Shown: positions 1-10,249, counted from the stretch's first letter. The stretch: 64,000 bases of DNA from Solirubrobacter pauli (GCF_003633755.1 NZ_RBIL01000001.1:543426-607425); one strand, 5' to 3'. The notes: generated by a model not told the origin, from the sequence alone. Made by a program: numbers and translations.

Positions 1-1
1 C

Positions 2-1060
2 GCCCGCCTCGCGTGGTCGACGTTCGGCAGCGTGCAGTCGGACCCGTACCGCTGGGGCCGCGCGACGCTGCCGGGCTACACGCCGCCGGCGGACCGCCCG
101 ACCGCCTACCGGACGCCGAACGTCTCGCATCCGAACCTCGACGGCGCGGCCTCGCCGCAGACGATCGCGCAGTCGGCGCGCAACGGCGTGCCGATCTCCG
201 GCCGTGAGCCCGCACCCGAGGCGCGGGGGCTGAAGATCAACGGGGCGACGGTCAGCGGCACCACGGTGAACCTCAACGTCACCGCGGGCGCGGCGGGCAC
301 GGCACGGCTGTACCTGTACGACGTCAACCCGATCGACGGCAACAAGAGCTACACGCGCGTGTGGAACACGAGCTGCAACCCGGCCACGAACCCCGCGCCG
401 GACTACGGGCTCTCCGCGTGCGGTGCCGCCGACGGCACGACGCCGCCGTGGGCGCCGGACATGATGGGCGCGATCAAGGCGTCGCGGACGGTCGCGGTGA
501 CCGCCGGCACGCAGACGATCACGCTCACCGGCGCCACCGCCGCGCAGCTCTCCAGCGGCGCCTCGCTGCTCGTCTCGTTCGTGAACGCGTCCAACGAGGT
601 GCAGGCGTTCGACGTGCCGATCAAGGCCACGTCGGGCGACGGCACCGTCGGCGGCACCGTGCCGGCCACGCTGTCGCTCGCGCTCGACGGGCCGGTGACG
701 TTCGGCGCGTTCACGCCGGGCCTGCCGAAGACCTACCTCGCCGGCACCAAGGCGACCGTGACCTCCACGGCCGGCGACGCGCTCCTGAGCGTGTCGGACA
801 CGGGCCCGAACCCGGGCTACCTCGTCAATGGCGCGTTCAAGCTCGCCGAGCCGCTGCAGGCACGGGCGCGCAACGCGTCCAACACCGGCACGGCGTTCAA
901 CAACGTCGGCTCGTCGCTGAACCTGCTGATGTGGAACGGCCCGGTCTCCAACGACCGCGTCGACCTGGAGTTCTCGCAGCTCATCAAGGCCAACGACCCG
1001 CTCCGCACGGGCACGTACGCCAAGACGCTGACGTTCACCCTGTCGACGACTCAGCCGTAG
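2..1060 (+). CDS. C-terminal part of a large secreted protein with a WxL-like beta domain
   Basis: The frame is open from base 2, so the true start lies before the window. About 353 residues remain. The first part is rich in Pro and Gly. The rest has two Ser/Thr/Gly-rich beta-sandwich-like segments with no membrane segment. The last segment (about residues 215-353) has the form LSLALDGPVTFGAFTPG followed later by YAKTLTFTLSTTQP. I associate this ending with secreted actinobacterial proteins carrying WxL-like or choice-of-anchor domains. The catalytic or binding role of the missing N-terminus cannot be judged. The TAG stop is followed at once by a strong hairpin terminator, so this is the last gene of its transcript. 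Confidence 0.6.
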   Translation, partial: ARLAWSTFGSVQSDPYRWGRATLPGYTPPADRPTAYRTPNVSHPNLDGAASPQTIAQSARNGVPISGREPAPEARGLKINGATVSGTTVNLNVTAGAAGTARLYLYDVNPIDGNKSYTRVWNTSCNPATNPAPDYGLSACGAADGTTPPWAPDMMGAIKASRTVAVTAGTQTITLTGATAAQLSSGASLLVSFVNASNEVQAFDVPIKATSGDGTVGGTVPATLSLALDGPVTFGAFTPGLPKTYLAGTKATVTSTAGDALLSVSDTGPNPGYLVNGAFKLAEPLQARARNASNTGTAFNNVGSSLNLLMWNGPVSNDRVDLEFSQLIKANDPLRTGTYAKTLTFTLSTTQP

Positions 1061-1070
1061 TGATGTCTGG

Positions 1071-1102
1071 CCGGAAGGGCGGTCTCCACGCCGCCCTTCC
1101 GG
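1071..1102 (+). terminator. Perfect 12-bp hairpin terminator
   Basis: CCGGAAGGGCGG pairs perfectly with CCGCCCTTCCGG across an 8-nt loop, 10 nt after the stop of the secreted protein. There is no T-run. Hairpin-only terminators are common in high-GC actinobacteria. Confidence 0.75.
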
Positions 1103-1189
1103 TCCGGCGGCTGACGCCGAAAACCGCAAGACAGCGCCCAAACCGGGACTTTGTGACGAATGTCCTTAGGGGGACCCCATAGCGGTGGC

Positions 1190-1195
1190 TAGGAT
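1190..1195 (+). promoter_or_regulatory. Probable -10 element of the sdhCAB operon
   Basis: TAGGAT lies 12 nt before the sdhC ATG at 1208. Transcription would start about 5-6 nt before the ATG. There is no Shine-Dalgarno sequence in between. No convincing -35 was seen. A TTGTGA half-site at 1161 is noted but not claimed as a Rex site. Confidence 0.4.
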
Positions 1196-1207
1196 CGCTG
1201 TTCGTTC

Positions 1208-1884
1208 ATGAGCGCCGCAACGCGAATGCGGCCGTCGCTATGGAGCACGGCCGTCGGCAAGAAGTACGCGATGGCCATCAGCGGCCTGGTCCTGATGGGC
1301 TACGTGCTGCTGCACATGGTCGGCAACCTGAAGATCTACTTCGGGGCCTCCGCACTCAACGAGTACGCCGAGTGGCTGCGCGAGATCGGCGAGCCGGCAC
1401 TGCCACGCGAGTGGCTGCTGTGGGGCCTGCGGATCGTGCTGCTCGTGGCCGTCGTGGTCCATATCTACGCGGCGTACGCACTTACTCGTATGAACCAGCG
1501 CGCGCGGCCGGTGAAGTACGCCTCCAAGCGTGACTACGTCGCGGCGGACTTCGCGTCGCGGACGATGCGCTGGACCGGCATCATCGTCGTCCTCTTCGTC
1601 ATCTGGCACCTGCTGGACCTGACGTGGGGCACGACCAACCCCGACTTCGTGAGCGGCGACGTCTACCACAACGTCATCGCCTCGTTCGAGCGCATCCCGG
1701 TCGCGATCGCGTACGTGATCGCCAACCTGGCGCTCGGCGTGCACCTGTACCACGGCGCCTGGAGCCTGTTCCAGAGCATGGGCTGGTACGGCACCTGGCG
1801 CCGGACGTTCTCGATCGCCTTCGCGGCCGTGGTCGTCGCCGGCAACGTCTCCTTCCCGCTCGCCGTCATGTTCGGAGTGGTCAA

Positions 1885-1888
<4 letters not shown>
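1208..1888 (+). CDS. sdhC: Succinate dehydrogenase cytochrome b subunit (type B, di-heme)
   Basis: Membrane anchor of succinate:menaquinone oxidoreductase (complex II), 226 aa with about five hydrophobic segments, the size and layout of the Bacillus-type SdhC rather than separate SdhC and SdhD proteins. Histidines at about 36, 85, 134, 179 and 182 fall in membrane segments and include the expected four heme ligands. It is the first gene of sdhCAB and its TGA overlaps the TTG start of sdhA. In the cell it passes electrons from the SdhB iron-sulfur clusters to the quinone pool. The ATG start follows a -10 element closely and has no Shine-Dalgarno sequence. Confidence 0.95.
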
Positions 1889-3800
<1,912 letters not shown>

Positions 3801-3804
<4 letters not shown>

Positions 3805-4535
3805 ACGTGCACCTCAAGGTCTGGCGGCAGGCCGGCCCGGACGCCCCGGGCGACTTCGAGACCTACGACGTGGCCGACGTCACCGAGGAGATGTCCTTCC
3901 TCGAGCTGCTGGACGTGCTCAACGAGCAGCTCATCAGCGAGGGCCGCGACCCGGTCGCGTTCGACTCGGACTGCCGCGAGGGCATCTGCGGCTCGTGCGG
4001 GATCATGATCGACGGCCAAGCCCACGGCCCGCAGCGCGGCACCGCCACGTGCCAGCTGCACATGCGGACCTACTCGGACGGCGACACGATCGTCGTCGAG
4101 CCGTTCCGCAGCGCGGGTTTCCCCCTGGTGCGTGACCTGGTCGTGGACCGGTCGGCGTTCGACCGCATCATCGAGGCGGGCGGCTTCATCACGGTGCCGA
4201 CGGGCAGCGCGCCCGACGCGAACCTGACCCGCGTCCCCAAGGAAGATTCCGACCGCGCGATGGACGCGGCGCAGTGCATCGGCTGTGGTGCGTGCGTCGC
4301 CGCCTGCCCCAACGGGGCCGGCCAGCTCTTCACCGCAGCCAAGCTCGCACATCTGAACCTGCTCCCGCAAGGCCAACCGGAACGTCAGCGGCGTACGATC
4401 GGCATGGTGGAGGAGATGGAGAACTACTTCGGGTCGTGCACGAACCACCGAGAGTGCTCGGCGGCGTGCCCGAAGGAGATCTCGATCGACTTCATCGCCA
4501 TGCTGAACCGCGACTTCCGGAAGGCTCGACGGTGA
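3801..4535 (+). CDS. sdhB: Succinate dehydrogenase iron-sulfur subunit
   Basis: Electron-transfer subunit of complex II, 244 aa. The N-terminal plant-ferredoxin-like domain has [10 protein letters not shown] plus a later Cys for the [2Fe-2S] cluster (about residues 57-80). The C-terminal domain has [14 protein letters not shown] and a second group, [14 protein letters not shown], for the [4Fe-4S] and [3Fe-4S] clusters. The ATG at 3801 overlaps the sdhA TGA. The stop overlaps the GTG start of the next small gene, which is probably on the same transcript. Confidence 0.95.
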
Positions 4536-4870
4536 ATCACGCTCAGATCGATCGCTTGCTGTCCTCGGTTCCGGCCGCCACAGAGCAGCGCCATGTGCGG
4601 CGCGTCGAGGGATACGCCTACACGGCGCGCCGTGTGGAGGTGCGCATCGCGGACCTGCGATGCGAGCTCGAACGCGCGCTGCGCGCCGTAGACGACGCGG
4701 TGCCGCAGGGCCACGCCGACGACGCCGCCGACCAGGCGCTCGTGCTCGCCCAGCAGCTGGACTCGCTCGAGCGGATCCAGCCGCGGGTGGACTCGTGGCT
4801 GCGGGTGGCGATCGGCGCGGTGGCCGACGACCAGGGCACCGAGCCGTTCGGCGAAGGCCCGACGGCCTAG
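4532..4870 (+). CDS. Small helical protein coupled to sdhB, function unknown
   Basis: 112 aa, starting at GTG 4532 in a 4-nt overlap (GTGA) with the sdhB stop. That overlap is the main reason for the start choice and implies translational coupling. The sequence is rich in Ala, Arg, Glu and Leu, looks mostly alpha-helical and has no signal peptide or membrane segment. Heptad-like leucines at about residues 30-75 suggest a coiled coil. I recognise no family. Position suggests an accessory or unrelated passenger of the sdh operon, but that is inference only. Confidence 0.6.
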   Translation: MNHAQIDRLLSSVPAATEQRHVRRVEGYAYTARRVEVRIADLRCELERALRAVDDAVPQGHADDAADQALVLAQQLDSLERIQPRVDSWLRVAIGAVADDQGTEPFGEGPTA

Positions 4871-4917
4871 CCGCCTTCCTGGACGAAAAGCCCGCTGCGG
4901 CGCAGCGGATCGAGGTC

Positions 4918-4923
4918 TACCGT
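4918..4923 (+). promoter_or_regulatory. Leaderless -10 element for the small membrane protein pair
   Basis: TACCGT, then 8 nt, then the ATG at 4932. This matches the TANNNT-spacer-start pattern repeated across the window and there is no Shine-Dalgarno sequence. Confidence 0.55.
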
Positions 4924-4931
4924 GGCGCTGG

Positions 4932-5213
4932 ATGGAAAGCGCCCTGCTCGCCCTGGCCCTGCTCGCGCTCGGCGTGCTCAGCGTGGTGCCCCTGCGCCGC
5001 GCGCTGCGGACGGCGCCCGCGCCCGCGCAGCGGATCGCCCGCTTCGGGTTCGCGTGCCTCGCGCTCTCGGTCTCCCTCCCGTTCTTCGTCGCGCCCCGTG
5101 ACGCGCTGGACATCGCCGTGGTCGTGTTCGGGCTCTACGGGTTCGTCGCGCACGCCGTCTGCCTGGGCGTCGCGACCGTGATCGCCGTGGCCGCGCGCCG
5201 TGTGAGGTCGTAG
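4932..5213 (+). CDS. Small integral membrane protein, first of a paralogous pair
   Basis: 93 aa with three hydrophobic segments (about residues 3-20, 36-52 and 58-87). It contains FVAPRDALDIAVVVFGLYGF, which lines up with FVFPSDDVTVGMTMFALYGA in the next gene: an aromatic-x-x-Pro, an acidic pair, then LYG in the last helix. The two therefore look like diverged copies of one gene. No known family is recognised. The TAG stop overlaps the GTG start of the next gene by one base (TAGTG), so they are co-translated and the proteins may form a heteromer. Confidence 0.6.
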   Translation: MESALLALALLALGVLSVVPLRRALRTAPAPAQRIARFGFACLALSVSLPFFVAPRDALDIAVVVFGLYGFVAHAVCLGVATVIAVAARRVRS

Positions 5214-5503
5214 TGGAGCTCGTCGCCACCGCGCTGATCTTCCTGGTGCTGCTGGCGCTCGGCGGGCTGGTCGTGCTCCCGGCGCTGCCGCTGCTGCTGC
5301 GCTCGCGCGGGCGCTTCGGCCGGCTCGGCCGCACGATCGCGCTGTGCGGCGCGGCGTTCTTCCTCACCTGGTGCGTCGTCCCGGTGTTCGTCTTCCCGTC
5401 CGACGACGTCACGGTCGGGATGACGATGTTCGCGCTCTACGGCGCGATGATCGAGGCGGTGGTCGTCGCCGTCGCGGCGGTCTTCGCCTCCTACGGCGAC
5501 TGA
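5213..5503 (+). CDS. Small integral membrane protein, second of a paralogous pair
   Basis: 96 aa with three hydrophobic segments and a short Arg-rich cytoplasmic loop (about residues 31-40). The start is GTG 5213, which shares its first base with the TAG of the preceding paralogue. Sequence and topology match the upstream protein, especially the Pro/Asp-Asp/LYG block. The function is unknown. The next gene, an MFS transporter, begins 13 nt after the stop and may be on the same transcript. Confidence 0.6.
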   Translation: MELVATALIFLVLLALGGLVVLPALPLLLRSRGRFGRLGRTIALCGAAFFLTWCVVPVFVFPSDDVTVGMTMFALYGAMIEAVVVAVAAVFASYGD

Positions 5504-5516
5504 CCCGTCCGCCACC

Positions 5517-6830
5517 ATGGCTCGCGTGGAATCGCGAGCGGTCGTCCGGACGTACCTGACCCTGATGCTCGGGAACACGCTCGCGGCGTCGTTCATCTGG
5601 GGCATCAACACGATCTTCCTGCTCGACGCCGGGCTCTCGAACCTCGAGGCGTTCGCGGCCAACGCGCTGTTCTCGGCGGGGATGGTGCTGTTCGAGGTGC
5701 CGACCGGGATCGTCGCCGACGGCGTCGGGCGCCGGGCGTCCTACCTGCTCGGGACGATCACGCTGACGCTCTCCACCCTGCTCTACGTGTACCTGTGGGA
5801 GGTGCGCGCGCCGTTCTGGGCGTGGGCGCTCGCGTCGCTGTGGCTCGGGCTGGGGTTCACGTTCTTCTCCGGGGCGGTGGAGGCGTGGCTCGTGGACGCG
5901 CTGGACGCGACCGGCTACGAGGGCTCGCTGGAAGCCGTGTTCGGGCGCGGGCAGGTGGTCGGCGGGATCGCGATGCTCGGCGGCGCGGTGGCCGGCGGGT
6001 ATCTGGCCGCACGGGTGAGTCTCGGGTTCCCGTTCGTGGTTCGGTCGGCCGTGCTGGCGGTGATGTTCGTCGTTGCCTGGAAGCTGATGCACGACATCGG
6101 CTTCGAGAAGCCCGAGCGGCGCGACCGGCCGCTGACCGAGATCCGCCGCATCTGGACGTCCTCGATCGACCACGGCTGGCGCGTGCCGGCGGTCAAGTGG
6201 CTGATGGTGCAGGCGTTGTTCACCGGCGGCATCGGCATCTACGGCTTCTACGCGCTGCAGCCGTACCTGCTCGAGCTCTACGGGGACCCCGACGCGTACC
6301 AGGTGGCGGGCATCTCGGCCGCGATCGCGGCGGGCGCGCAGATCCTCGGCGGCTTCGCGGCGCCGCAGGTCCGGCGCGTGTTCAAGCGGCGCACGTCCGC
6401 GCTGGCCTTCGTCGCGGCCGCCGGCGCGGTGACGCTGGCGCTGATGGGCCTGCTGGAGCACTTCTGGGCGGTGATCGGGCTCACCGTGTCCTGGGGCCTG
6501 CTGTTCGCCGCGACGACGCCGATCCGCCAGGCCTACATTAACGGGCTGATCCCGTCCCGGCAGCGGGCGACGATCCTCTCGTTCGACTCGATGATGACGT
6601 CGGTGGGCGGCGTGTGGGCGCAGCCGGCGCTCGGCCGCGCGGCGGACGTGTGGGGCTACGCGCCGACGTACGTGATCAGCGCCGGCATCCAGCTGCTGGC
6701 GCTGCCGTTCATCGCGCTGTCGCGGCGCCAGAACGCGCCCGCGGACCTAATCACGGGCCCGCTTCCCGCCGAAGTACGAGCCGAGGTCGACGAGGAACGC
6801 CAACCCGACGATGAACCACTCGAACCCTAG
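5517..6830 (+). CDS. MFS transporter
   Basis: 437 aa with about 12 hydrophobic segments and the MFS loop 2-3 signature as GIVADGVGRRASYLLG (about residues 63-78). The C-terminal tail is charged (Glu/Asp-rich) and cytoplasmic. The substrate cannot be predicted. It most resembles drug/metabolite-type MFS proteins. The last 84 nt overlap the end of a minus-strand membrane protein gene, an unusually deep convergent overlap. The ATG at 5517 is the first in-frame start after the preceding gene. Confidence 0.85.
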   Translation: MARVESRAVVRTYLTLMLGNTLAASFIWGINTIFLLDAGLSNLEAFAANALFSAGMVLFEVPTGIVADGVGRRASYLLGTITLTLSTLLYVYLWEVRAPFWAWALASLWLGLGFTFFSGAVEAWLVDALDATGYEGSLEAVFGRGQVVGGIAMLGGAVAGGYLAARVSLGFPFVVRSAVLAVMFVVAWKLMHDIGFEKPERRDRPLTEIRRIWTSSIDHGWRVPAVKWLMVQALFTGGIGIYGFYALQPYLLELYGDPDAYQVAGISAAIAAGAQILGGFAAPQVRRVFKRRTSALAFVAAAGAVTLALMGLLEHFWAVIGLTVSWGLLFAATTPIRQAYINGLIPSRQRATILSFDSMMTSVGGVWAQPALGRAADVWGYAPTYVISAGIQLLALPFIALSRRQNAPADLITGPLPAEVRAEVDEERQPDDEPLEP

Positions 6831-7019
6831 GACCTCGCGCGTGCCGACGCTGTACATGACGACGTAGGCGAGCGTCGTCCAGGGCAGCAGGAAGAAGCCG
6901 AGGACGGGCACGACCCAGCCGTCGAACGCCCGGTCGATCCAGTTGCTGAAGAGCAGGACGAAGAACAGCGCGAGCCGCGGCGAGATCAACGCGAAGAGGG
7001 CGATCAGGCAGGGCATCAC
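6747..7019 (-). CDS. Small conserved membrane protein
   Basis: 90 aa with three hydrophobic segments. It begins MPCLIALFALISPR and has NWIDRAFDGWVVPVLGF and LPWTTLAYVVMY, a pattern I know from a widespread family of short uncharacterised membrane proteins. It ends in a basic tail (GGKRARD). The C-terminal 28 codons lie opposite the end of the MFS gene. Both proteins look intact, so the overlap appears genuine. Either of the first two Met codons could be the start. Confidence 0.7.
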   Translation of the reverse strand: MMPCLIALFALISPRLALFFVLLFSNWIDRAFDGWVVPVLGFFLLPWTTLAYVVMYSVGTREVLGFEWFIVGLAFLVDLGSYFGGKRARD

Positions 7020-7064
7020 CGTGCATGGTCACAGAAGTCGCGACATCCCGTACGTAGGGGTCAG

Positions 7065-7601
7065 ATGGCCACCACGGACGAGCAGCTCCTGAGAGGCGGG
7101 CCCGAGGCGTTCGGCGCGTTCTACGCACGGCACGAGCGGGCGGTGTTCCGCTTCTTCTACCGGCGCGTGCTCGACGCCGAGACCGCCGCGGACCTGAGTG
7201 CCGAGTGCTTCGCGGCTGCGTTGCTCGGCGCCGAGGGCTACCGCGGCGAGGGCGGAGCGCCGCCGGTCGCCTGGTTGTTCGGGATCGCCCGCAACGTGCT
7301 CCGGCGCAGCGCCGAGCAGCGCCGGGTGGAGTCGCGTGCGCGGGCCCGGCTCGGGATGCCGCCGCTCGTGCTCGAGGACGAGACGCTCGCGGCGCTGGAC
7401 CGGATCCACGCCGGGCAGCTGATGGAGCACGCGCTCTCGTACCTGCCGCCCGATCAGGCGGAGGCCGTCCGCGCCCGCATCGTCGACGAGCGCGAGTACG
7501 ACGACATCGCCCGCGAGCTGCGCACGTCCGAGGCGGTCGTGCGCAAGCGCGTCTCGCGCGGGCTCGGTGCGCTCCGGCGCCGTGTGGAGGACCGCGCATG
7601 A
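7065..7601 (+). CDS. RNA polymerase ECF-type sigma factor
   Basis: 178 aa. Region 2 spans about residues 14-80, with FYARHERAVFRFFYRRV and a divergent core helix. Region 4 spans about residues 120-175 and includes YLPPDQAEAVRARIVDEREYDDIARELRTSEAVVRKRVSRG-type helix-turn-helix features (shown only in part here as IARELRTSEAVVRKRVSRG). It redirects RNA polymerase to its own promoters. The stop overlaps the start of a membrane-anchored downstream partner (GCATGA), the usual arrangement of ECF sigma and anti-sigma pairs. Confidence 0.85.
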   Translation: MATTDEQLLRGGPEAFGAFYARHERAVFRFFYRRVLDAETAADLSAECFAAALLGAEGYRGEGGAPPVAWLFGIARNVLRRSAEQRRVESRARARLGMPPLVLEDETLAALDRIHAGQLMEHALSYLPPDQAEAVRARIVDEREYDDIARELRTSEAVVRKRVSRGLGALRRRVEDRA

Positions 7602-8671
7602 CCGACCTGCCCCAGCTCCAGACCCTGCTCGTCCACGCCGCGGTCAAGCGCCGCCGCCGCCGGCGTGTGCGGCGCGCCGCTGCGCCGGTGCTCGCGCTCG
7701 CCGTCCTGGTCGCGGCGATCCCGTGGGTCTTGCACGACGTCCGCGTCCCCGACCGCGAGGAGCCGGTCACCCCGAGCGTCGTGCCGAGCGTCGAGGAGGC
7801 CTTCGGGCCGTTCCAGGGGCCTGACACCGCGCCGCTGAATGACCGCCGAGCCGGTGACCGCGTACGACGGGTCGGCCGGCCCGCCCACCGCGCCCCCGTC
7901 ACGTACCTGCGGCTGCGCGGCGACCAGCTCTGCCTGATCGTCCGCATCCGGCCGTTGTGCGCTGTCGCCTCCGAGCTCGTCTCCGGTCACCGGATCCTGT
8001 TCGGCGTCGTCAACGGGCGCGGTTACGCCGTGCTGCCGAACGGCGTCCGGAGCGTGCGACGCGAGTGGACCGGCTTCGAGCCGGCGCCGTTCGCGGTCAC
8101 GAACAACCTCGTGGTGTTCTCGGCGCCGGTCGGAGGCGGGCGGCTGGACTGGGTCGCGCCCGACGGCACGCCCGCACACCTCGAGGTGCGTAACCCGAAG
8201 GATCCGCACTCGTTCTACCCGCGCCTGAACGAGCCGGCCACGGAGGCGGACCGATACGCCAACCTGCCGGGCGCCCGGCTGCTGGCCGGCGCCGAGGGCG
8301 TGCGCGCCTGGCTCGTCCCGCGCCGGCAGCGGATCTGCCTCGTGGTCGAGCTCACCGGCGGCAGCGGCGGGTCCGTCTGCCGGCGCCCCGACGAGGTCAG
8401 CACGCCGCTCGTGATCGCCACCCCGGCTGAGCCGCAGGTGGTGGTCGCCGCGTTCCCGAGCACGCTCGTCCCGCTCGAGGTCTCCCCCGCCACCGCCCGC
8501 AGCCGGGTCAGCGCCGACGGGATCCTGGTCCTTGACGGCACCGACCTGACCGCGTTGCGATGGCGGGACACGCAGACCGGATCGGACGTCCAGCTGCGGA
8601 CGCCGTTCGCCATCGACGGCTACGTGCTCAACGGCGAGGCCGGCCACCCGAGCCGGTACCCGGCGAAGTAG
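7598..8671 (+). CDS. Membrane-anchored protein coupled to the ECF sigma factor, possible anti-sigma or accessory factor
   Basis: 357 aa. A short cytoplasmic N-terminus with a poly-Arg stretch (about residues 17-26) precedes one membrane segment (about 27-46), so the rest would be extracytoplasmic. No zinc-binding anti-sigma HxxxCxxC motif is present, which weakens a simple ZAS assignment. The outside part has paired Cys-containing segments (DQLCLIVRIRPLCAVAS and QRICLVVELTGGSGG, the latter followed by VCRR) that look like two copies of one beta module. Residues about 85-105 are Arg-rich and read less naturally than the rest, so a local frameshift pair is possible. The role is inferred from the ATGA overlap with the sigma gene. 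Confidence 0.65.
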   Translation: MTDLPQLQTLLVHAAVKRRRRRRVRRAAAPVLALAVLVAAIPWVLHDVRVPDREEPVTPSVVPSVEEAFGPFQGPDTAPLNDRRAGDRVRRVGRPAHRAPVTYLRLRGDQLCLIVRIRPLCAVASELVSGHRILFGVVNGRGYAVLPNGVRSVRREWTGFEPAPFAVTNNLVVFSAPVGGGRLDWVAPDGTPAHLEVRNPKDPHSFYPRLNEPATEADRYANLPGARLLAGAEGVRAWLVPRRQRICLVVELTGGSGGSVCRRPDEVSTPLVIATPAEPQVVVAAFPSTLVPLEVSPATARSRVSADGILVLDGTDLTALRWRDTQTGSDVQLRTPFAIDGYVLNGEAGHPSRYPAK

Positions 8672-8672
8672 C

Positions 8673-8801
8673 TCAGCGCTTCGGCAGCGCGAGCGCGGCG
8701 CGAACGCGCGGCTGATCGCTGACGGAGGCCGCGCGAACGGGCCCGGTGAGCAGCGCGCCTTCGTGGACGAGCGCGCGGATGGCGAGGGTGCGAGGCGACA
8801 T
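8673..8801 (-). CDS. Predicted 42-aa small protein
   Basis: A short frame starting at ATG 8801 and running 42 codons to TGA. It is preceded by AAAGGA (8809-8814 on the minus strand) at a good Shine-Dalgarno distance, which is rare in this window and is the main support. The product is basic and helical (ending VRAALALPKR) with no membrane segment. It converges with the end of the sigma-partner gene, 1 nt away. The family is unknown and it could be non-coding. Confidence 0.4.
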   Translation of the reverse strand: MSPRTLAIRALVHEGALLTGPVRAASVSDQPRVRAALALPKR

Positions 8802-8814
8802 GGTGGGGTCCTTT

Positions 8815-9066
8815 GGTGGGGAGGTCGCTGGGTACGACGCCGCGCGCACGTCCGGTATTCCGAAGAACGCGAGCCGCGCCACCCCGCCATCTGCGCCGCA
8901 CCGCCTCCCGCGCCACTCCGCCGCCTGCGCCGCCCGCGCTGCACCGCCACCCACGCGGCCCGCGCCGCACCGCCGTCCGCGCTACCCACGCCGCACCGTG
9001 CCGCCACTCCGCCACTCCGAGCGCGTCCCGGGAATGCCCAGCGGCGTGGCGTCGTCTTGTCTGGCG
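8815..9066. other. Gene-less stretch with low-complexity C-rich repeats
   Basis: Between the 42-aa gene and the glycosyltransferase lies about 250 bp. From about 8873 to 9025 it consists of irregular short repeats of the type CGCCGCACCGCC and CCACTCCGCC on the plus strand. Several frames stay open through it, as expected from base bias alone. I see no hairpin terminator or clear promoter here. Confidence 0.5.
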
Positions 9067-10131
9067 ATGCGCATCCTCTTCGCGAGCACGCCCGGGGCCG
9101 GGCACGTCGGGCCGTTGCTGCCGTTCGCGCGGGCGGCCCGGGCGGCGGGGCACGAGGTGTTGTTGGCGGCGGCGGGGCCGGCCGCGCAGCGCACCGGGCT
9201 GCCCGTCCTCACGCTGCCGGAAGCGCCCGGCCGCGCGCGGGCGTGGGCGCCGGTGTTCACGGCCGACGCGCCCGGCGTCGTCCACGTGGTGCAGGAGCTG
9301 TTCATCGGGCTCGACGCAGCGGCGGCGCTGCCCGGGATGCTCGCCGCGGTCGAGGCGTTCGCGCCTGACGTGATCGTGCGCGAGACCTGCGAGTTCGCCT
9401 CGGCCGTCGCCGCTGAGCGCTTCGGTGTGCCGGTCGTGCAGGTCGGCGTGCACCTGGACACCGCGACCGACACGTCGGAGGCGCTGCTCGCGGTGGCCGA
9501 GCCGGCGGTGCGGTCGCTCGGGCTCCGCGATCCGGCTCGCCTGCTCGAGTCCCCGGTGCTGACGTTGGTCCCGCCGTCGCTGAGCGCGCCTTCGCCGCGG
9601 CTGCGCCACTTCCGGACCGCGGTCCCGCCGCCGCGCGAGCGCGATCTGGTCTACGTGTCGCTCGGCTCCGAGACGCCCCGGACGCCGCACTTCCCTCGCC
9701 TCTACCGCGCTGTCATCGACGCGTTGAGCACCGTCGACCTGGAGGTGCTCGTCGCGCTCGGCCGCGATCCTGACGACCTCGGCCCCGTCCCGGCGAACGT
9801 CCGCGTCGCGCGCTGGGTCGACCAAGCCACGACCCTGTCCCGGGCGGCGGTCGCGGTCGGCCACGGCGGTTCGGGCACGACCCTCGGCGCGCTCGCCGCC
9901 GGCGTGCCGCTTGCGCTGCTGCCCCTGTTCGTCGACGGCCCGGACAACGCGCGCCGCGTGGCCGCCGCGGGCGCGGGACTCGTCGTGCCCGACGTCGCCG
10001 AGCTCGCGAACGCGATGCGTCGATTGCTTGAGGACCCGCGCCCGCGGGCCGCGGCCGACGCGATCGCCCGGGAGATCGCCGCGCTGCCACCGGCCTCGGC
10101 CTGGTGGATCGGCTCGCCGGCCGCCGCATAG
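9067..10131 (+). CDS. Glycosyltransferase of the GT1/UGT type (MurG-like fold)
   Basis: 354 aa. The N-terminus MRILFASTPGAGHVGPLLPF is the acceptor-domain start typical of macrolide/flavonoid-type glycosyltransferases. The C-terminal donor domain has VGHGGSGTTLGALAAGVPLALLP (in two parts: VGHGGSGTTLGAL and GVPLALLPLFVDG), the nucleotide-sugar-binding block, at about residues 268-300. It would transfer a sugar from a UDP- or dTDP-sugar to a small acceptor. The ATG at 9067 is chosen because the family motif begins there. The frame is open further upstream only through low-complexity sequence. No biosynthetic cluster surrounds it. Confidence 0.8.
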   Translation: MRILFASTPGAGHVGPLLPFARAARAAGHEVLLAAAGPAAQRTGLPVLTLPEAPGRARAWAPVFTADAPGVVHVVQELFIGLDAAAALPGMLAAVEAFAPDVIVRETCEFASAVAAERFGVPVVQVGVHLDTATDTSEALLAVAEPAVRSLGLRDPARLLESPVLTLVPPSLSAPSPRLRHFRTAVPPPRERDLVYVSLGSETPRTPHFPRLYRAVIDALSTVDLEVLVALGRDPDDLGPVPANVRVARWVDQATTLSRAAVAVGHGGSGTTLGALAAGVPLALLPLFVDGPDNARRVAAAGAGLVVPDVAELANAMRRLLEDPRPRAAADAIAREIAALPPASAWWIGSPAAA

Positions 10132-10137
10132 GCCGCG

Positions 10138-10159
10138 CCCTGCCGCGGCCGCCGCAGGG
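10138..10159 (+). terminator. Hairpin after the glycosyltransferase gene
   Basis: CCCTGC and GCAGGG pair around a GC-rich 10-nt centre that itself contains the palindrome CGGCCG, 7 nt after the stop. It lies between two convergent genes. Confidence 0.45.
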
Positions 10160-10249
10160 GCGCAGGCCTGACGCCCGGGCCCTGCCGCGCCTCGCGGCCG
10201 TCGCCGCCCCAGCCAACCGCCGGCGCCTCGCCGACCGCCGCCGCGCGGT

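Noticed and set aside
1161-1166. TTGTGA as a Rex site upstream of sdhC
   Set aside because: Only one half-site is present. The matching inverted half is missing.
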